Positions 22,142-31,226 of a DNA stretch of 32,812 bases are shown here, piece by piece. Both the position numbers and the translations under genes were made by a program. Numbering within the stretch: the stretch's first letter is position 1; each line of letters opens with the position of its first letter. Origin of the DNA: Flavobacteriales bacterium (GTDB taxonomy: Bacteria > Bacteroidota > Bacteroidia > Flavobacteriales > Flavobacteriaceae); assembly GCA_024641135.1 (NCBI GenBank), contig JAHEDS010000027.1:1-32812 (forward strand), in the 5' to 3' direction. The notes beneath the pieces are model-generated. The model worked only from the letters and a program-made list of their open reading frames with translations. It was not told the DNA's origin and did no database searches.

Positions 22142-24538
22142 TTAGTATTTAGTATCTTCTTCCTCCTCTTCAGGTATAATGTTAATGGCAGGTTCTTTTA
22201 ATACATTTTTATTAGCAATGCTTCTTTCCAGAGATAGCAATAACGAAGGAAGTAAAATTAAGTTTGATAGCATAGCGAATAAGAGCGTTATAGAAACTAA
22301 GGCACCTAAGGCGACAGTACCACCAAAACTTGATATAGTAAATACCGAGAATCCGAAAAACAGGACTATGGAAGTATAAAACATACTCACTCCTGTTTCA
22401 CGTAAGGCAGCATAAACAGATTTATTTATTCTCCAATGGTTAGCCTGAAGTTCTTGTCGGTATTTGGCTAAAAAGTGTATGGTGTCATCTACTGAAATAC
22501 CGAAGGCGATACTAAACACTAAAATAGTTGATGGCTTTATAGGGACTCCCAAATATCCCATTAGCCCTGCTGTAATCAATAATGGCAATAAGTTTGGAAT
22601 AAGAGAAACTATAATCATCTTAAATGACCTAAACATGTAAGCCATGAATAATGAAATTAAGAATATGGCCAGTGTTAAAGAAATGGCTAAGTTTTTTACC
22701 AGATATTTAGTTCCTTTTTGAAATACCAAGGCTTTTCCGGTCATTGTCACATCATACTGCTCTTTTGGAAATACTTTATTGATTTTGTTTTGAACATTTT
22801 CTTCAATATGTTCCATCTTGTCCGTACCAATATCTTTCATAAAAGTTGTGATGCGGGCATATCGACCTGTGCTGTCTACAAAATTCTTAAACAAATTAAC
22901 ATTGGAAGTTGAGTTTTTTGCATAAGATAAAATGAAACTATTTTCTTGTGATGTTGGTAACTGATAATGTTTCGGGTTACCATTATAATAGGCTTGTTTA
23001 GAATATTTTACTAAGCTAACTACAGATATTGGTTTTGATAATTCGGGGGTTTCAATAATTAAATCTTCAAGTTCATTCATGCGCTTTAAAGTAGAAAGTT
23101 TCATAACCCCTTTTTTGCGCTTGGTGTCCACCATTATTTCTAATGGCATAATACCGTTAAACTCTTCTTCAAAAAAGACAATATCCTTGAAAAAATCTGC
23201 TTTTTTTGGCATGTCTTCAATTAAACTACCTGAAATTTTTATTTGATATATACCTATAAAACTTAATATAATTAGTAAAACAGAAGTAGCGTAAATAGCA
23301 ATTCTTTTTTGCTTTACAATACGTTCAATCCAACTTACAAAATAACCAACCCAGCGTCTGTTTAAATGTTCAAGGTGCCGTTCTTTAGGGTAAGGTAAAA
23401 ACGAATATAAAATTGGGATGATTAGTATGCATAAAATAAAAATGGCTAATATACTTAAAGAAGCTACTGTACCAAACTCTTGTAATAACTGACTTTGGGT
23501 AAGCATAAATGTAGCAAAACCCGAAGCTGTTGTTACATTCGTCATTAAAGTGGCGTTTCCTATTTTTGTAATAACACGCTGTAGTGATTTTACTTTGTTA
23601 CCATGTAATTTTACTTCGTGCTGATACTTATTAATTAAAAAGATACAGTTAGGAATACCAATTACAATGATTAATGGTGGTATTAACGCTGTTAAAACCG
23701 TTATTTCATAATTGAGCAACCCAATAATTCCAAAGGTCCACATAACACCTGTACAGACTGTTATAAGTGAAATAAAAGTGGCTCTAAATGATCTGAAAAA
23801 GAAAAAGAAGATAAGAGAAGTTACTAATAATGCTCCAAGAATAAATAAACCTATTTCGTCTACAATATTTTGTGCGTTTAGTGTCCGCACATAAGGCATT
23901 CCAGAAACTCGAACATCTAAATTATAAGCTTTTTCAAATGCTTCTATTTTTGGCTCTAAATCTGAAATAACAAAGTCTTTTCTTACTGAAGTGTTTACAA
24001 TATCCTTTTTTAAATAAATAGCTGTACGTATAGTTCTTGTTTCTTTATTAAACAAAAAGTTATCGTAAAATGGATATTTTTTAAACAGGTCGTTTTCTAA
24101 TAAATCAAGTTGTTCTTTTGAAGCAATGGAATCTTTAATAAAAGGCTCTAGGACAAATTTTTCATTTATGGTGTCTTTTACAAGTTTTTGTAAATCTTTG
24201 ATAGATACGACCGTCTCTACTTCCTTGAATTCCTTAAAAGAATCCGATAAGTCATTCCAAGCATTTAGTTTTTCAACTGTAAAAAGGGTAGAGTCCTTCA
24301 CCCCCAAAACGATTAGGTTTCCTTCTTCCCCAAATATGTTTAAAAAGTTTTTATAGGTAATATTTACTTCATTATCATCTGGTAATAAATTTGCTTCCGT
24401 ATAAGTGAAACGCATGTTTTTCCACTGGAAACTAAAGAAGATGGTGATGAGTATAATTGTAATCAGGATGGCAATTTTATTGCGTAGAATGAGTCTTGCA
24501 ATAATGTCCCAAAAATCTTTTGTAAATAGTTTAAACAT
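22142..24538 (-). CDS. RND/MMPL superfamily exporter
   Basis: A 798-residue inner-membrane protein with two repeats, each made of one helix, a large periplasmic domain and five further helices (about 12 in total). Each repeat has a sterol-sensing/MMPL-like block: in the second, TILVFSIAFGISVDDTIHFLAKYR carries the acidic pair used in proton coupling; in the first, LIPPLIIVIGIPNCIFLINKYQ lacks that acidic pair. It belongs to the smaller, single-gene MMPL class (the usual AcrB type has about 1,040 residues), which often moves lipids or hopanoids. No adaptor or TolC gene is adjacent. The substrate is unknown. The C terminus is acidic (EEEEED). Confidence 0.88.
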   Translation of the reverse strand: MFKLFTKDFWDIIARLILRNKIAILITIILITIFFSFQWKNMRFTYTEANLLPDDNEVNITYKNFLNIFGEEGNLIVLGVKDSTLFTVEKLNAWNDLSDSFKEFKEVETVVSIKDLQKLVKDTINEKFVLEPFIKDSIASKEQLDLLENDLFKKYPFYDNFLFNKETRTIRTAIYLKKDIVNTSVRKDFVISDLEPKIEAFEKAYNLDVRVSGMPYVRTLNAQNIVDEIGLFILGALLVTSLIFFFFFRSFRATFISLITVCTGVMWTFGIIGLLNYEITVLTALIPPLIIVIGIPNCIFLINKYQHEVKLHGNKVKSLQRVITKIGNATLMTNVTTASGFATFMLTQSQLLQEFGTVASLSILAIFILCILIIPILYSFLPYPKERHLEHLNRRWVGYFVSWIERIVKQKRIAIYATSVLLIILSFIGIYQIKISGSLIEDMPKKADFFKDIVFFEEEFNGIMPLEIMVDTKRKKGVMKLSTLKRMNELEDLIIETPELSKPISVVSLVKYSKQAYYNGNPKHYQLPTSQENSFILSYAKNSTSNVNLFKNFVDSTGRYARITTFMKDIGTDKMEHIEENVQNKINKVFPKEQYDVTMTGKALVFQKGTKYLVKNLAISLTLAIFLISLFMAYMFRSFKMIIVSLIPNLLPLLITAGLMGYLGVPIKPSTILVFSIAFGISVDDTIHFLAKYRQELQANHWRINKSVYAALRETGVSMFYTSIVLFFGFSVFTISSFGGTVALGALVSITLLFAMLSNLILLPSLLLSLERSIANKNVLKEPAINIIPEEEEEDTKY

Positions 24539-24557
24539 GTCGAATTTAAAAGTTGTG

Positions 24558-24565
24558 CAAAGGTA
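24558..24565 (-). promoter_or_regulatory. Predicted -7 element of the MMPL exporter gene
   Basis: The minus strand reads TACCTTTG (TAnnTTTG), giving a start near 24554 and a leader of about 16 bases. Confidence 0.45.
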
Positions 24566-24710
24566 GGAAAAACAACCTATTAGAAAGGGTTATAGTGAGA
24601 TAATGTTACTTAAAGGGTGTTTTTAAAAGGCACAATAACAATTAAGTGATGAAACAAATGCTTTGGAGCGGTAATTTGAAACGTAATTAGTTGAAAATTA
24701 AGTTGAAATA

Positions 24711-24739
24711 CAAAAAAAAAGCGACTTTTAAGTCGCTTT
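24711..24739 (-). terminator. Intrinsic terminator of pyrH-frr
   Basis: On the minus strand AAAGCGACTT and AAGTCGCTTT form the stem, followed by nine T residues, 5 bases after the frr stop. Confidence 0.9.
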
Positions 24740-24744
24740 ATATA

Positions 24745-25302
24745 CTATACAGTCATTATTTCTCTTTCCTTAACTTCAAGAATTTCGTCAATTTTTCTAA
24801 CGTATTTATCTGTTAATTCTTGAATATCAATTTCTGCGTTTTTTTTAAGGTCTTCAGAAATATCTTCCGATTTTTTAATGTCATTATTGGCATCTTTTCG
24901 AGCACTTCTAACTCCAATTTTTGCGTCTTCTGCTTCTGCTTTCGCTTGCTTAGCTAAATCTTTACGACGTTCTTCGGTAAGTGGTGGCACATTTATTATG
25001 ATAGATTCACCATTATTCATAGGGTTAAATCCAATATTGGCAACCATGATTCCTTTTTCAATTTCTTGAAGCATGCTTTTTTCCCATGGCTGAACAGTAA
25101 TTGTTCTACCATCGGGCGTATTAACATTGGAAACCTGACTCAACGGTGTTTGAGAACCATAATAATTAACCATAACACTTCCTAACATGGCGGGACTTGC
25201 TTTTCCGGCTCTAATATTTACAAATTGTTTTTCTAAATGCTTTAGCGCATTATCCATAGACTCTTTTGCTGTGTCTAATATGAATTGTACTTCTTCATTC
25301 AT
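24745..25302 (-). CDS. frr: Ribosome recycling factor
   Basis: A 185-residue protein that splits post-termination ribosomes with EF-G. It shows the family pattern: N-terminal helix with MDNALKHLEKQFVNIRAGKASP, the small domain (SQVSNVNTPDGRTITVQPWEKSMLQEIEKGI) and the block PPLTEERRKDLAKQAKAEAEDAKIGVRSARKDAN. Length is standard. It lies 44 bases after pyrH and shares its transcript, a very common pairing. A terminator follows at once. Confidence 0.98.
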   Translation of the reverse strand: MNEEVQFILDTAKESMDNALKHLEKQFVNIRAGKASPAMLGSVMVNYYGSQTPLSQVSNVNTPDGRTITVQPWEKSMLQEIEKGIMVANIGFNPMNNGESIIINVPPLTEERRKDLAKQAKAEAEDAKIGVRSARKDANNDIKKSEDISEDLKKNAEIDIQELTDKYVRKIDEILEVKEREIMTV

Positions 25303-25346
25303 AACTTTATTCTTTAATTTTCAATTTACCTAAAAACGGTGCCTTA

Positions 25347-26054
25347 CTAACCGTTCACTTCGGTTCCTATGTTTTCTCCAGAAACTACTTTTAAAAGATT
25401 TCCTTTTTTATTCATGTCAAATACAATAATTGGTAACGAGTTTTCCTGGCTTAGGGTAAATGCGGTGGTATCCATTACTTTTAGTCCTTTTCTAATGACA
25501 TCATCAAAAGAAATAGTATCAAATTTAATTGCATTTGCATCTTTCTCTGGGTCTACATTGTAAATTCCGTCAACGCGAGTGCCTTTTAAAATAACGTCGG
25601 CTTCAATTTCTATAGCTCTTAATACTGCAGCAGAATCCGTTGTAAAATAAGGGTTTCCAGTACCACCTCCAAAAATAACAACACGACCTTTTTCTAAATG
25701 ACGCATGGCTCTTCTTCTGATAAACGGTTCGGCAACTTCATTTATTTGAATAGCAGATTGCAATCTGGTTGCAATGCCGGCATTTTCTAAAGCACTTTGC
25801 AGAGCTAGTCCGTTAATAACAGTTGCGAGCATGCCCATATGGTCACCTTGAACTCTATCCATACCTTTACTGGCTCCGGCTACACCTCTAAAAATGTTTC
25901 CACCACCAATAACAATGGCAACTTCAATCCCTTTATCGGTTATAGCTTTAATATCATGTGCATATTCTGCCAGGCGGTCTGGGTCAATACCATATTGACG
26001 AGACCCCATTAAGGCTTCACCAGATAATTTTAGTAGGATTCTTTTGTACTTCAT
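25347..26054 (-). CDS. pyrH: Uridylate kinase (UMP kinase)
   Basis: It phosphorylates UMP to UDP in pyrimidine nucleotide synthesis. The 235 residues carry the amino-acid-kinase motifs [58 protein letters not shown] and [14 protein letters not shown]. It is cytoplasmic and hexameric in known members. It forms an operon with frr. The exact TAGTTTTG promoter element 20 bases upstream and the terminator after tsf show it has its own transcription start. Confidence 0.98.
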   Translation of the reverse strand: MKYKRILLKLSGEALMGSRQYGIDPDRLAEYAHDIKAITDKGIEVAIVIGGGNIFRGVAGASKGMDRVQGDHMGMLATVINGLALQSALENAGIATRLQSAIQINEVAEPFIRRRAMRHLEKGRVVIFGGGTGNPYFTTDSAAVLRAIEIEADVILKGTRVDGIYNVDPEKDANAIKFDTISFDDVIRKGLKVMDTTAFTLSQENSLPIIVFDMNKKGNLLKVVSGENIGTEVNG

Positions 26055-26073
26055 AATGTCTTTTAGAGTTTAA

Positions 26074-26081
26074 CAAAACTA
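26074..26081 (-). promoter_or_regulatory. Predicted -7 element of pyrH-frr
   Basis: The minus strand reads TAGTTTTG, an exact TAnnTTTG match 19 bases before the pyrH ATG. Confidence 0.45.
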
Positions 26082-26105
26082 CATAAATTTTTGTTTTTAA
26101 ATTAT

Positions 26106-26137
26106 AAAAAAAGCCTCTCAAATTAATGAGAAGCTCT
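26106..26137 (-). terminator. Intrinsic terminator of tsf
   Basis: On the minus strand AGCTTCTCA and TGAGAGGCT pair with one wobble around TTAATT and run into a seven-T tract, 25 bases after the tsf stop. Confidence 0.85.
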
Positions 26138-26161
26138 TTTATATATTAGTTTGCTATTAGT

Positions 26162-26986
26162 TTAACCTAAAGCAACTCTTTTAAAGTTTACAACTTTTAC
26201 GTCTTTACCAATTGTTTTTACATAGTTGGCAACACTCGACTTGCTGTCTTTTATAAAATCTTGATTTACCAAAGTATTGTCTTTAAAGAAACGGTTTAAT
26301 TTACCTTTAGCAATATTATCTAACATCGCTTCTGGTTTTCCTTCTTGACGTAATTGATCTTTAGCGATTTCAATTTCTTTGTCAATAACTGAAGCGTCTA
26401 CTCCAGCTTCATCTAAAGCAATTGGATTCATAGCAGCTACTTGCATAGCGACATCTTTAGCAACTTCTTCAGCACCATCAACATTTGCAGAAAGACCAAC
26501 TAAAGTAGCTATTTTATTTCCAGCGTGAATATAAGATCCAACAAAAGGAGCTTCGATTTTTTCAAATCCAGTGATCTCGATTTTTTCACCAATAACACCA
26601 GTTTGTTCAATTAATTTTTCAGCAACTGTCATACCTCCAAAATCTGCAGCTAAAAAAGATTCTTTATCTGCATATTTAAAAGCTAAGTCTGCAAATTTAT
26701 TAGCTAAACTTACAAAGCTTTCGTTTTTTCCAACAAAATCAGTTTCACATCCTAAAACAACGGCAACTCCAATAGTTTTAGCATCGTTTACTTTTGCAAT
26801 TGCAGCACCTTCAGTAGATTCTCTGTCAGCTCTATTTGCCGCAACTTTTTGACCTTTTTTACGTAAAATTTCAATTGCTTTTTCAAAATCACCTTCAGCT
26901 TCAACTAAGGCTTTTTTACAGTCCATCATTCCTGCACCAGTAGTTTGTCTCAGTTTGTTTACTTCTGCAGCGGTTATTTTTACCAT
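26162..26986 (-). CDS. tsf: Translation elongation factor Ts
   Basis: EF-Ts regenerates EF-Tu-GTP by nucleotide exchange. The track ORF begins at 26995, but the ATG at 26986 gives the usual start MVKITAAEVNKLR and 274 residues. The UBA-like N-terminal domain TTGAGMMDCKKALVEAEGD and the core TDFVGKNESFVSLA are diagnostic (here CETDFVGKNE). The C-terminal part shows AAMNPIALDE and LRQEGKPEAMLDNI. It follows rpsB with a hairpin in the 90-base gap between them. Confidence 0.96.
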   Translation of the reverse strand: MVKITAAEVNKLRQTTGAGMMDCKKALVEAEGDFEKAIEILRKKGQKVAANRADRESTEGAAIAKVNDAKTIGVAVVLGCETDFVGKNESFVSLANKFADLAFKYADKESFLAADFGGMTVAEKLIEQTGVIGEKIEITGFEKIEAPFVGSYIHAGNKIATLVGLSANVDGAEEVAKDVAMQVAAMNPIALDEAGVDASVIDKEIEIAKDQLRQEGKPEAMLDNIAKGKLNRFFKDNTLVNQDFIKDSKSSVANYVKTIGKDVKVVNFKRVALG

Positions 26987-27010
26987 AGATTCCATTTTTT
27001 AAAATTTAAA

Positions 27011-27053
27011 AAGTCGTTCAATTAGTCTCAAAGAAGAACGAATTAAACGACTT
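27011..27053 (-). terminator. Hairpin between rpsB and tsf
   Basis: AAGTCGTT pairs with AACGACTT, and an inner AATT/AATT helix is offset by a bulge. On the minus strand the stem runs into TTTTAAATTTT, 24 bases after the rpsB stop. It may act as a terminator or attenuator, leaving tsf with partial read-through. Confidence 0.6.
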
Positions 27054-27076
27054 AATGTATGTATTAATTATAATTT

Positions 27077-27883
27077 TTATTCGTCGTCTTCGTCAGAAAC
27101 AATTTGCTTCGCTTTAGCTAATGCTTTTGCTTTTTCAGCTGCTACTGTTTCTTCTTCAAAAGAATCATCACCTTCAGTTTCGGCATCTTTTTCAGCTTTA
27201 CGCTCTAATAAGCCTTCGCTGATAGCACCTGTAACATAAGTTAATATTTTATCAATTGATTTTGAAGCATCATCATTTGCAGGGATTACATAATCAACTT
27301 GACGAGGGTCAGAGTTGGTATCAACCATTGCGAAAATAGGAATGTTTAATTTTTGTGCTTCTTTAATCGCGATATGTTCACATTTAATATCAACAACAAA
27401 TAATGCCCCTGGTAAACGTGTCATGTCACTAATAGAACCTAAGTTTTTTTCTAACTTAGCTCTTAAACGGTCTACTTGTAAACGCTCTTTTTTAGAAAGA
27501 GACATAAAGGTTCCGTCTTTCTTCATTCTATCAATAGCAGCCATTTTTTTAACGGCTTTTCTAATAGTAACAAAGTTAGTTAACATACCACCTGGCCATC
27601 TTTCAGTGATGTAAGGCATGTTGATTGCGCCTGCTTTATCAGCAACGATATCTTTTGCTTGTTTTTTTGTAGCAACAAATAGAATTTTACGACCAGAGTT
27701 AGCGATTTTGCTTAACGCTGCTCCAGCTTCTTCCATTTTTGCTGCGGTTTTGTAAAGGTTTATAATATGGATACCGTTACGTTCCATATATACATAAGGG
27801 GCCATGTTTGGATCCCACTTACGTGTAAGGTGACCGAAGTGTACACCTGCTTCAAGTAATTCTTTTACTTCTACTTTTGCCAT
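27077..27883 (-). CDS. rpsB: Small ribosomal subunit protein uS2
   Basis: The track ORF starts at 27916; the ATG at 27883 gives the standard start MAKVEVKELLEAGVHFGHLTRKWDP (268 residues). Motifs NGIHIINLYKTA, RWPGGMLTNFVTI, LPGALFVVDIKCEHIAIKEA and VDTNSDPRQVDYVIPANDDA are typical of S2. The C-terminal tail (about 225-268) is an acidic, Ala/Lys-rich extension ending VSDEDDE, longer than in E. coli (241 residues) and common in Bacteroidota. It lies between rplM-rpsI and tsf. Confidence 0.97.
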   Translation of the reverse strand: MAKVEVKELLEAGVHFGHLTRKWDPNMAPYVYMERNGIHIINLYKTAAKMEEAGAALSKIANSGRKILFVATKKQAKDIVADKAGAINMPYITERWPGGMLTNFVTIRKAVKKMAAIDRMKKDGTFMSLSKKERLQVDRLRAKLEKNLGSISDMTRLPGALFVVDIKCEHIAIKEAQKLNIPIFAMVDTNSDPRQVDYVIPANDDASKSIDKILTYVTGAISEGLLERKAEKDAETEGDDSFEEETVAAEKAKALAKAKQIVSDEDDE

Positions 27884-28059
27884 TTTGTAATAGTTTACGT
27901 TCTGTTGAATTAGCAATGATTAAGTGGTCATTTTTTTAAATTCGCCTTAAACATTTAGATGCTAAACTAAATCCTGTTTTTTACAACTAGGACAACAATA
28001 ACTGGTTTAATTTTTTTTGTTTGCTGTTTACTATAAAAAGTAATCCAGCGAAATAGGTA

Positions 28060-28446
28060 TTAACGTTTAGAGAACTGGAATTTCTTACGCGCTTTTTTCT
28101 GACCGAATTTTTTACGTTCAACCATTCTTGGGTCTCTTGTTAATAAGCCTTCTGGTTTTAAAGTTAGTCTGTTTTCAGCATCTAATTCGCACATTGCACG
28201 AGAGATTGCTAAACGAACCGCTTCTGCTTGACCAGTTACGCCTCCTCCAAATACATTTACTGTAATATCAAAGTTACCTTCGTTATTAGTCATAGCTAAT
28301 GGTTGGTTTACTTTGTACTGTAAAGTAGATGTTGTGAAGTAAGCATTCAATTCTTTTTTGTTTACTGTGATGTTACCTTTACCAGGAGCAACATAAACAC
28401 GAGCAACAGCCGTTTTTCTACGGCCAATTTTGTGAATTACTTCCAT
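28060..28446 (-). CDS. rpsI: Small ribosomal subunit protein uS9
   Basis: A 128-residue protein with IGRRKTAVARVYVAPGKGNITVNKK at the N terminus, NVFGGGVTGQAEAVRLAISRAM in the middle and the basic tail GQKKARKKFQFSKR that reaches the P site. Its ATG follows directly after the rplM stop codon with no gap, so the two are translated from one message. Confidence 0.98.
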   Translation of the reverse strand: MEVIHKIGRRKTAVARVYVAPGKGNITVNKKELNAYFTTSTLQYKVNQPLAMTNNEGNFDITVNVFGGGVTGQAEAVRLAISRAMCELDAENRLTLKPEGLLTRDPRMVERKKFGQKKARKKFQFSKR

Positions 28447-28902
28447 TTAATTGAATTCGTTTAAGTTAATTGTTTTTGGTTTTTGAGCTTCATGAGTATG
28501 AGCTGAACCAACAACAACATTTAAATTACGGAATAAATCTGCACCTAATTTGTTTTTAGGTAACATTCCTTTTACTGACTTCTCTACTAATCTTGCTGGA
28601 TCTTTTCCAAACATTTCTTTAGCAGATAAGCTTCTTTGACCACCTGGATAACCTGTGTGACGGATATACGTTTTATCGTCCCACTTGTTTCCTGTTAAGT
28701 TGATTTTTTCGGCATTAATAACAATTACGTTATCGCCGCAATCAGCATGTGGTGTGAAGTTAGGCTTGTGTTTACCTCTTAATAGTTTTGCAACTTTTGA
28801 AGCTAAACGACCTAAGCTTTGCGATTCAGCGTCAACTAAAACCCATTGCTTATTAGCTGTAGCTTTGTTGGCTGAAATTGTTTTGTAGCTTAATGTATCC
28901 AC
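28447..28902 (-). CDS. rplM: Large ribosomal subunit protein uL13
   Basis: A 151-residue protein. It starts with GTG (MDTLSYKTISANK); no ATG is available in frame upstream. Family motifs are WVLVDAESQSLGRLASKVAKLLRGKHKP, TPHADCGDNVIVINAEKI, TYIRHTGYPGG and SVKGMLPKNKLG. It is the first gene of the classical rplM-rpsI pair. An exact TAnnTTTG promoter element lies 48 bases upstream, leaving a leader of about 44 bases with only a weak CTC/GAG hairpin. Confidence 0.98.
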   Translation of the reverse strand: MDTLSYKTISANKATANKQWVLVDAESQSLGRLASKVAKLLRGKHKPNFTPHADCGDNVIVINAEKINLTGNKWDDKTYIRHTGYPGGQRSLSAKEMFGKDPARLVEKSVKGMLPKNKLGADLFRNLNVVVGSAHTHEAQKPKTINLNEFN

Positions 28903-28949
28903 ACTTTTTATTTTTTCTAATTAAACATTCCTCTCTCAAAAAGAGTTTG

Positions 28950-28957
28950 CAAATTTA
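28950..28957 (-). promoter_or_regulatory. Predicted -7 element of rplM-rpsI
   Basis: The minus strand reads TAAATTTG, an exact TAnnTTTG match; the start would be near 28946. Confidence 0.5.
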
Positions 28958-29086
28958 CGATAATCTATGTGATTACCAAATAGTATGCTGTAATTTTTGT
29001 AAACTAATATTTCGTTTGAAAAAGCAAGTAATTCATGTTAAAGTTTAATGGCTTAATTAAACCTCAACAGAAAACTTTATTGCTCT

Positions 29087-29118
29087 AAAAAAAACATGCT
29101 GTGAAGTGGTGTTTTTTT
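29087..29118 (-). terminator. AT-rich hairpin after the VOC gene
   Basis: On the minus strand AAAAAAACA and TGTTTTTTT pair across a 13-base loop and end in an eight-T run. It lies 9 bases after the VOC stop and probably terminates that transcript. Confidence 0.55.
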
Positions 29119-29126
29119 GTTTGCTA

Positions 29127-29486
29127 TTATTCTAAACTTTCTCCAAATGTTAAAAGATTATTGTCTGGGTCTAGAATTGAAAATTCTTTTTGGCCCCATG
29201 GTTTAATAGATAATGGTCCATTGGGGTGGATACTTGTTTTATTATTTAATAGGGATTTATAAAACCCATCGATATTATTCGTTCTAATATAAACCTGCCC
29301 GTAGTTATCTTTGGGCTCCAGATTTTTATATTCGAAGAAATGAATTTGAATTTGGTCTTTTTCTAACATTAAATACCCATCATAGCTTGCAGTACCAAAT
29401 TCTTTAAATCCTAGTTGGTTTAAATAAAACTCGCGTGTTCTGTTTTTATCACGCATGGGTAATTTGGGATGAATATCGGTCAGCAT
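29127..29486 (-). CDS. VOC-superfamily protein, bleomycin-resistance/glyoxalase-like
   Basis: A 119-residue protein with two beta-alpha-beta-beta-beta units of the vicinal oxygen chelate fold. The first is HPKLPMRDKNRTREFYLNQLGFKEF with YLMLEKDQIQIHFFEY, and the second is YGQVYIRTNNIDGFYKSL with KEFSILDPDNNLLTFGE. It resembles small bleomycin-binding-type proteins annotated in many genomes, but binding residues for any drug cannot be judged here. A resistance role should not be assumed. It follows the secreted ABM-fold gene after 31 bases and is probably co-transcribed with it. Confidence 0.85.
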   Translation of the reverse strand: MLTDIHPKLPMRDKNRTREFYLNQLGFKEFGTASYDGYLMLEKDQIQIHFFEYKNLEPKDNYGQVYIRTNNIDGFYKSLLNNKTSIHPNGPLSIKPWGQKEFSILDPDNNLLTFGESLE

Positions 29487-29517
29487 TTTTTATTTTTAAA
29501 AAGTTTATGGGATGTAT

Positions 29518-29946
29518 CTATTTTTTTAATTTATTAAAAATATTTGACATTGATTCCTCATCAATAGCTTCCATGTCAATAAGTTTTAGTGATTTTACCA
29601 TGTGAAGCGTTGTTGTTTTATAATGCTGAAAATGTTCTGTTTGTAAATGAGATAGGTAGGCTTCTTTATTGGCATAAATTTCTAAAATTCTAATCTCCGT
29701 AGGGTTTTCTTTTTGAAACATGGGATAAATGGAAATCACACCTGGCTCTAACCTTACAGAAGCCTCAGATTCAATTTTAAGAATAGAAATATAGTCGTCT
29801 AGATACAGGGAATCTATTGCAATTTCTGAGAGTCTAATCATCATTTGCTCAGCGTTAATTGGGTTTTTATTTTGACCTAATACAAAGGTTGGATAAGAGA
29901 ATACTATTATAAAAAGGGAGAGTATTTCTGTTTTAAATAGTTTCAT
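29518..29946 (-). CDS. Exported protein with an ABM-type (antibiotic biosynthesis monooxygenase) domain
   Basis: A 142-residue protein. The signal MKLFKTEILSLFIIVFSYPTFVLGQ indicates export to the periplasm. The mature part fits the dimeric alpha/beta-barrel ABM fold of quinol-type monooxygenases: LDDYISILKIESEASVRLEPGVISIYPMFQ, then TEIRILEIYANKEAYLSHLQTEHFQHYK. Most ABM proteins are cytoplasmic, so a secreted form is less usual. Cofactor-free oxidation of a small aromatic is the typical activity, but no substrate can be named. The VOC gene lies 31 bases downstream. Confidence 0.8.
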   Translation of the reverse strand: MKLFKTEILSLFIIVFSYPTFVLGQNKNPINAEQMMIRLSEIAIDSLYLDDYISILKIESEASVRLEPGVISIYPMFQKENPTEIRILEIYANKEAYLSHLQTEHFQHYKTTTLHMVKSLKLIDMEAIDEESMSNIFNKLKK

Positions 29947-30044
29947 AGAGTTTTGGAATAAAAACTAATTTAGCAAAAGAAATCGTATCTGAGTAAAAAC
30001 ATTTTTTTAAATAGACTTTTTAAAATCCAATCGCTATTTGTTTA

Positions 30045-30986
30045 TTACCAAGGAAGTTTGAGATGTTTCACTTCTTTTTGATAAAAATCTTCTAATTTTT
30101 CAACCAGTTCTCTTGGCATGGGTTTAGAAACACTTACTAAATTACTTTCCAACTGGGCAACAGTTGTATTCCCTGGAATAACAGTTGAAACAGCATCATA
30201 GGCTAAACAAAACGAAATGGCTGTTTGAGCAAGGTTACTATCATTAGGGATAATGTCGTTAATCTTATCCACTAATCTAGCTCTTGTTTCTATATCTTTC
30301 CTAGACCAACGTTTTCTAATATCATTAAAATGACTTTCAGCATTATATTTACCAGAAAGCCATCCTGAATCAAGTGGAATTTTCACAATAATACCAACTT
30401 GTTTTTCTTTGGCTAAATTAAATGCTCTTGATGCGTCTTGATGAAGAATATTAAAGAAAGCCTCAATAACTTCGCAGTTAGTGGTTTCCATAAATAACTT
30501 CATCTCGTCATAAGTGTCTAATGAGGCGCCATAAGCTTTAATCTTTCCTTCCTGTTTTAAACGTTCCAATATGTCATAATGATCATTTTTATTGCCATCA
30601 AGATATTCGAAAGGAGGGTTGTGAATAATTAAAGAATCAACATATTCTACTTGCAGTCTTTTCAAACTGCCTTCTAAAGATGTTCGAATGTAGTCTGAAT
30701 TATAGTTCGTTATTCCTGAATCGGTATGACCGAATTTTGTATTGATTACTATTTTGCTTCTATCAACTCCTTTTATGGCTTTGCCTACTCTTATTTCGCT
30801 GGTTCCTTTTCCATAATTTGGAGCTGTGTCAAAGAAATTGACGCCTAATTCCAAGGATTTATGAACCATATAAAGAGCTTCTTTTTCAGACATACTTTTC
30901 CATCCGGAGTTTTCTCCTAATTGCCAAGCTCCAAGTCCAATTTCTGATACAAATGGTGCTTCTTTGATGTATTTATTATACTTCAT
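30045..30986 (-). CDS. Aldo/keto reductase
   Basis: A 313-residue TIM-barrel oxidoreductase that uses NAD(P)H. The catalytic tetrad is visible: Asp53 and Tyr58 in FFDTAPNYGKG, Lys84 in INTKFG and His122 in LIIHNPP. The cofactor-binding end has SFCLAYDAVSTVIPGNTTVAQLESNL. It belongs to the class of aldo/keto reductases close to sugar dehydrogenases and YajO-type enzymes, with no distinguishing substrate motif. No signal peptide is present. It appears to be transcribed on its own; the flanks hold no exact promoter element. Confidence 0.92.
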   Translation of the reverse strand: MKYNKYIKEAPFVSEIGLGAWQLGENSGWKSMSEKEALYMVHKSLELGVNFFDTAPNYGKGTSEIRVGKAIKGVDRSKIVINTKFGHTDSGITNYNSDYIRTSLEGSLKRLQVEYVDSLIIHNPPFEYLDGNKNDHYDILERLKQEGKIKAYGASLDTYDEMKLFMETTNCEVIEAFFNILHQDASRAFNLAKEKQVGIIVKIPLDSGWLSGKYNAESHFNDIRKRWSRKDIETRARLVDKINDIIPNDSNLAQTAISFCLAYDAVSTVIPGNTTVAQLESNLVSVSKPMPRELVEKLEDFYQKEVKHLKLPW

Positions 30987-31169
30987 TTTATTAACTGATT
31001 AACTATTTATTTGGAAGAATAATATTTTTAATAAATTATACTATAAAGGTATTTAATTATTTCAAAATAGTCTTTATTAAGAATTTACTTTCATGATATA
31101 TTTAAGACCTTAAATGCAAATTTATTTATTTCATTGCTAGTTTATAGCTTCATAAATAATTTAAAATAA

Positions 31170-31207
31170 AAACCGAGCTCTTTTATTAATTTAAAAAAGC
31201 TCGGTTT
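31170..31207 (-). terminator. Intrinsic terminator of the M28 peptidase gene
   Basis: On the minus strand AAACCGAGCT and AGCTCGGTTT form a perfect 10-base stem with an AT-rich loop of 18 bases, followed by TTATTTT. It lies 19 bases after the peptidase stop. Confidence 0.85.
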
Positions 31208-31226
31208 ATTAAAATTCTAAAAAGGA

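Noticed and set aside
29127-29486. Antibiotic (bleomycin) resistance function for the VOC protein
   Set aside because: The fold alone does not indicate resistance; no drug-binding residues or mobile context are visible.
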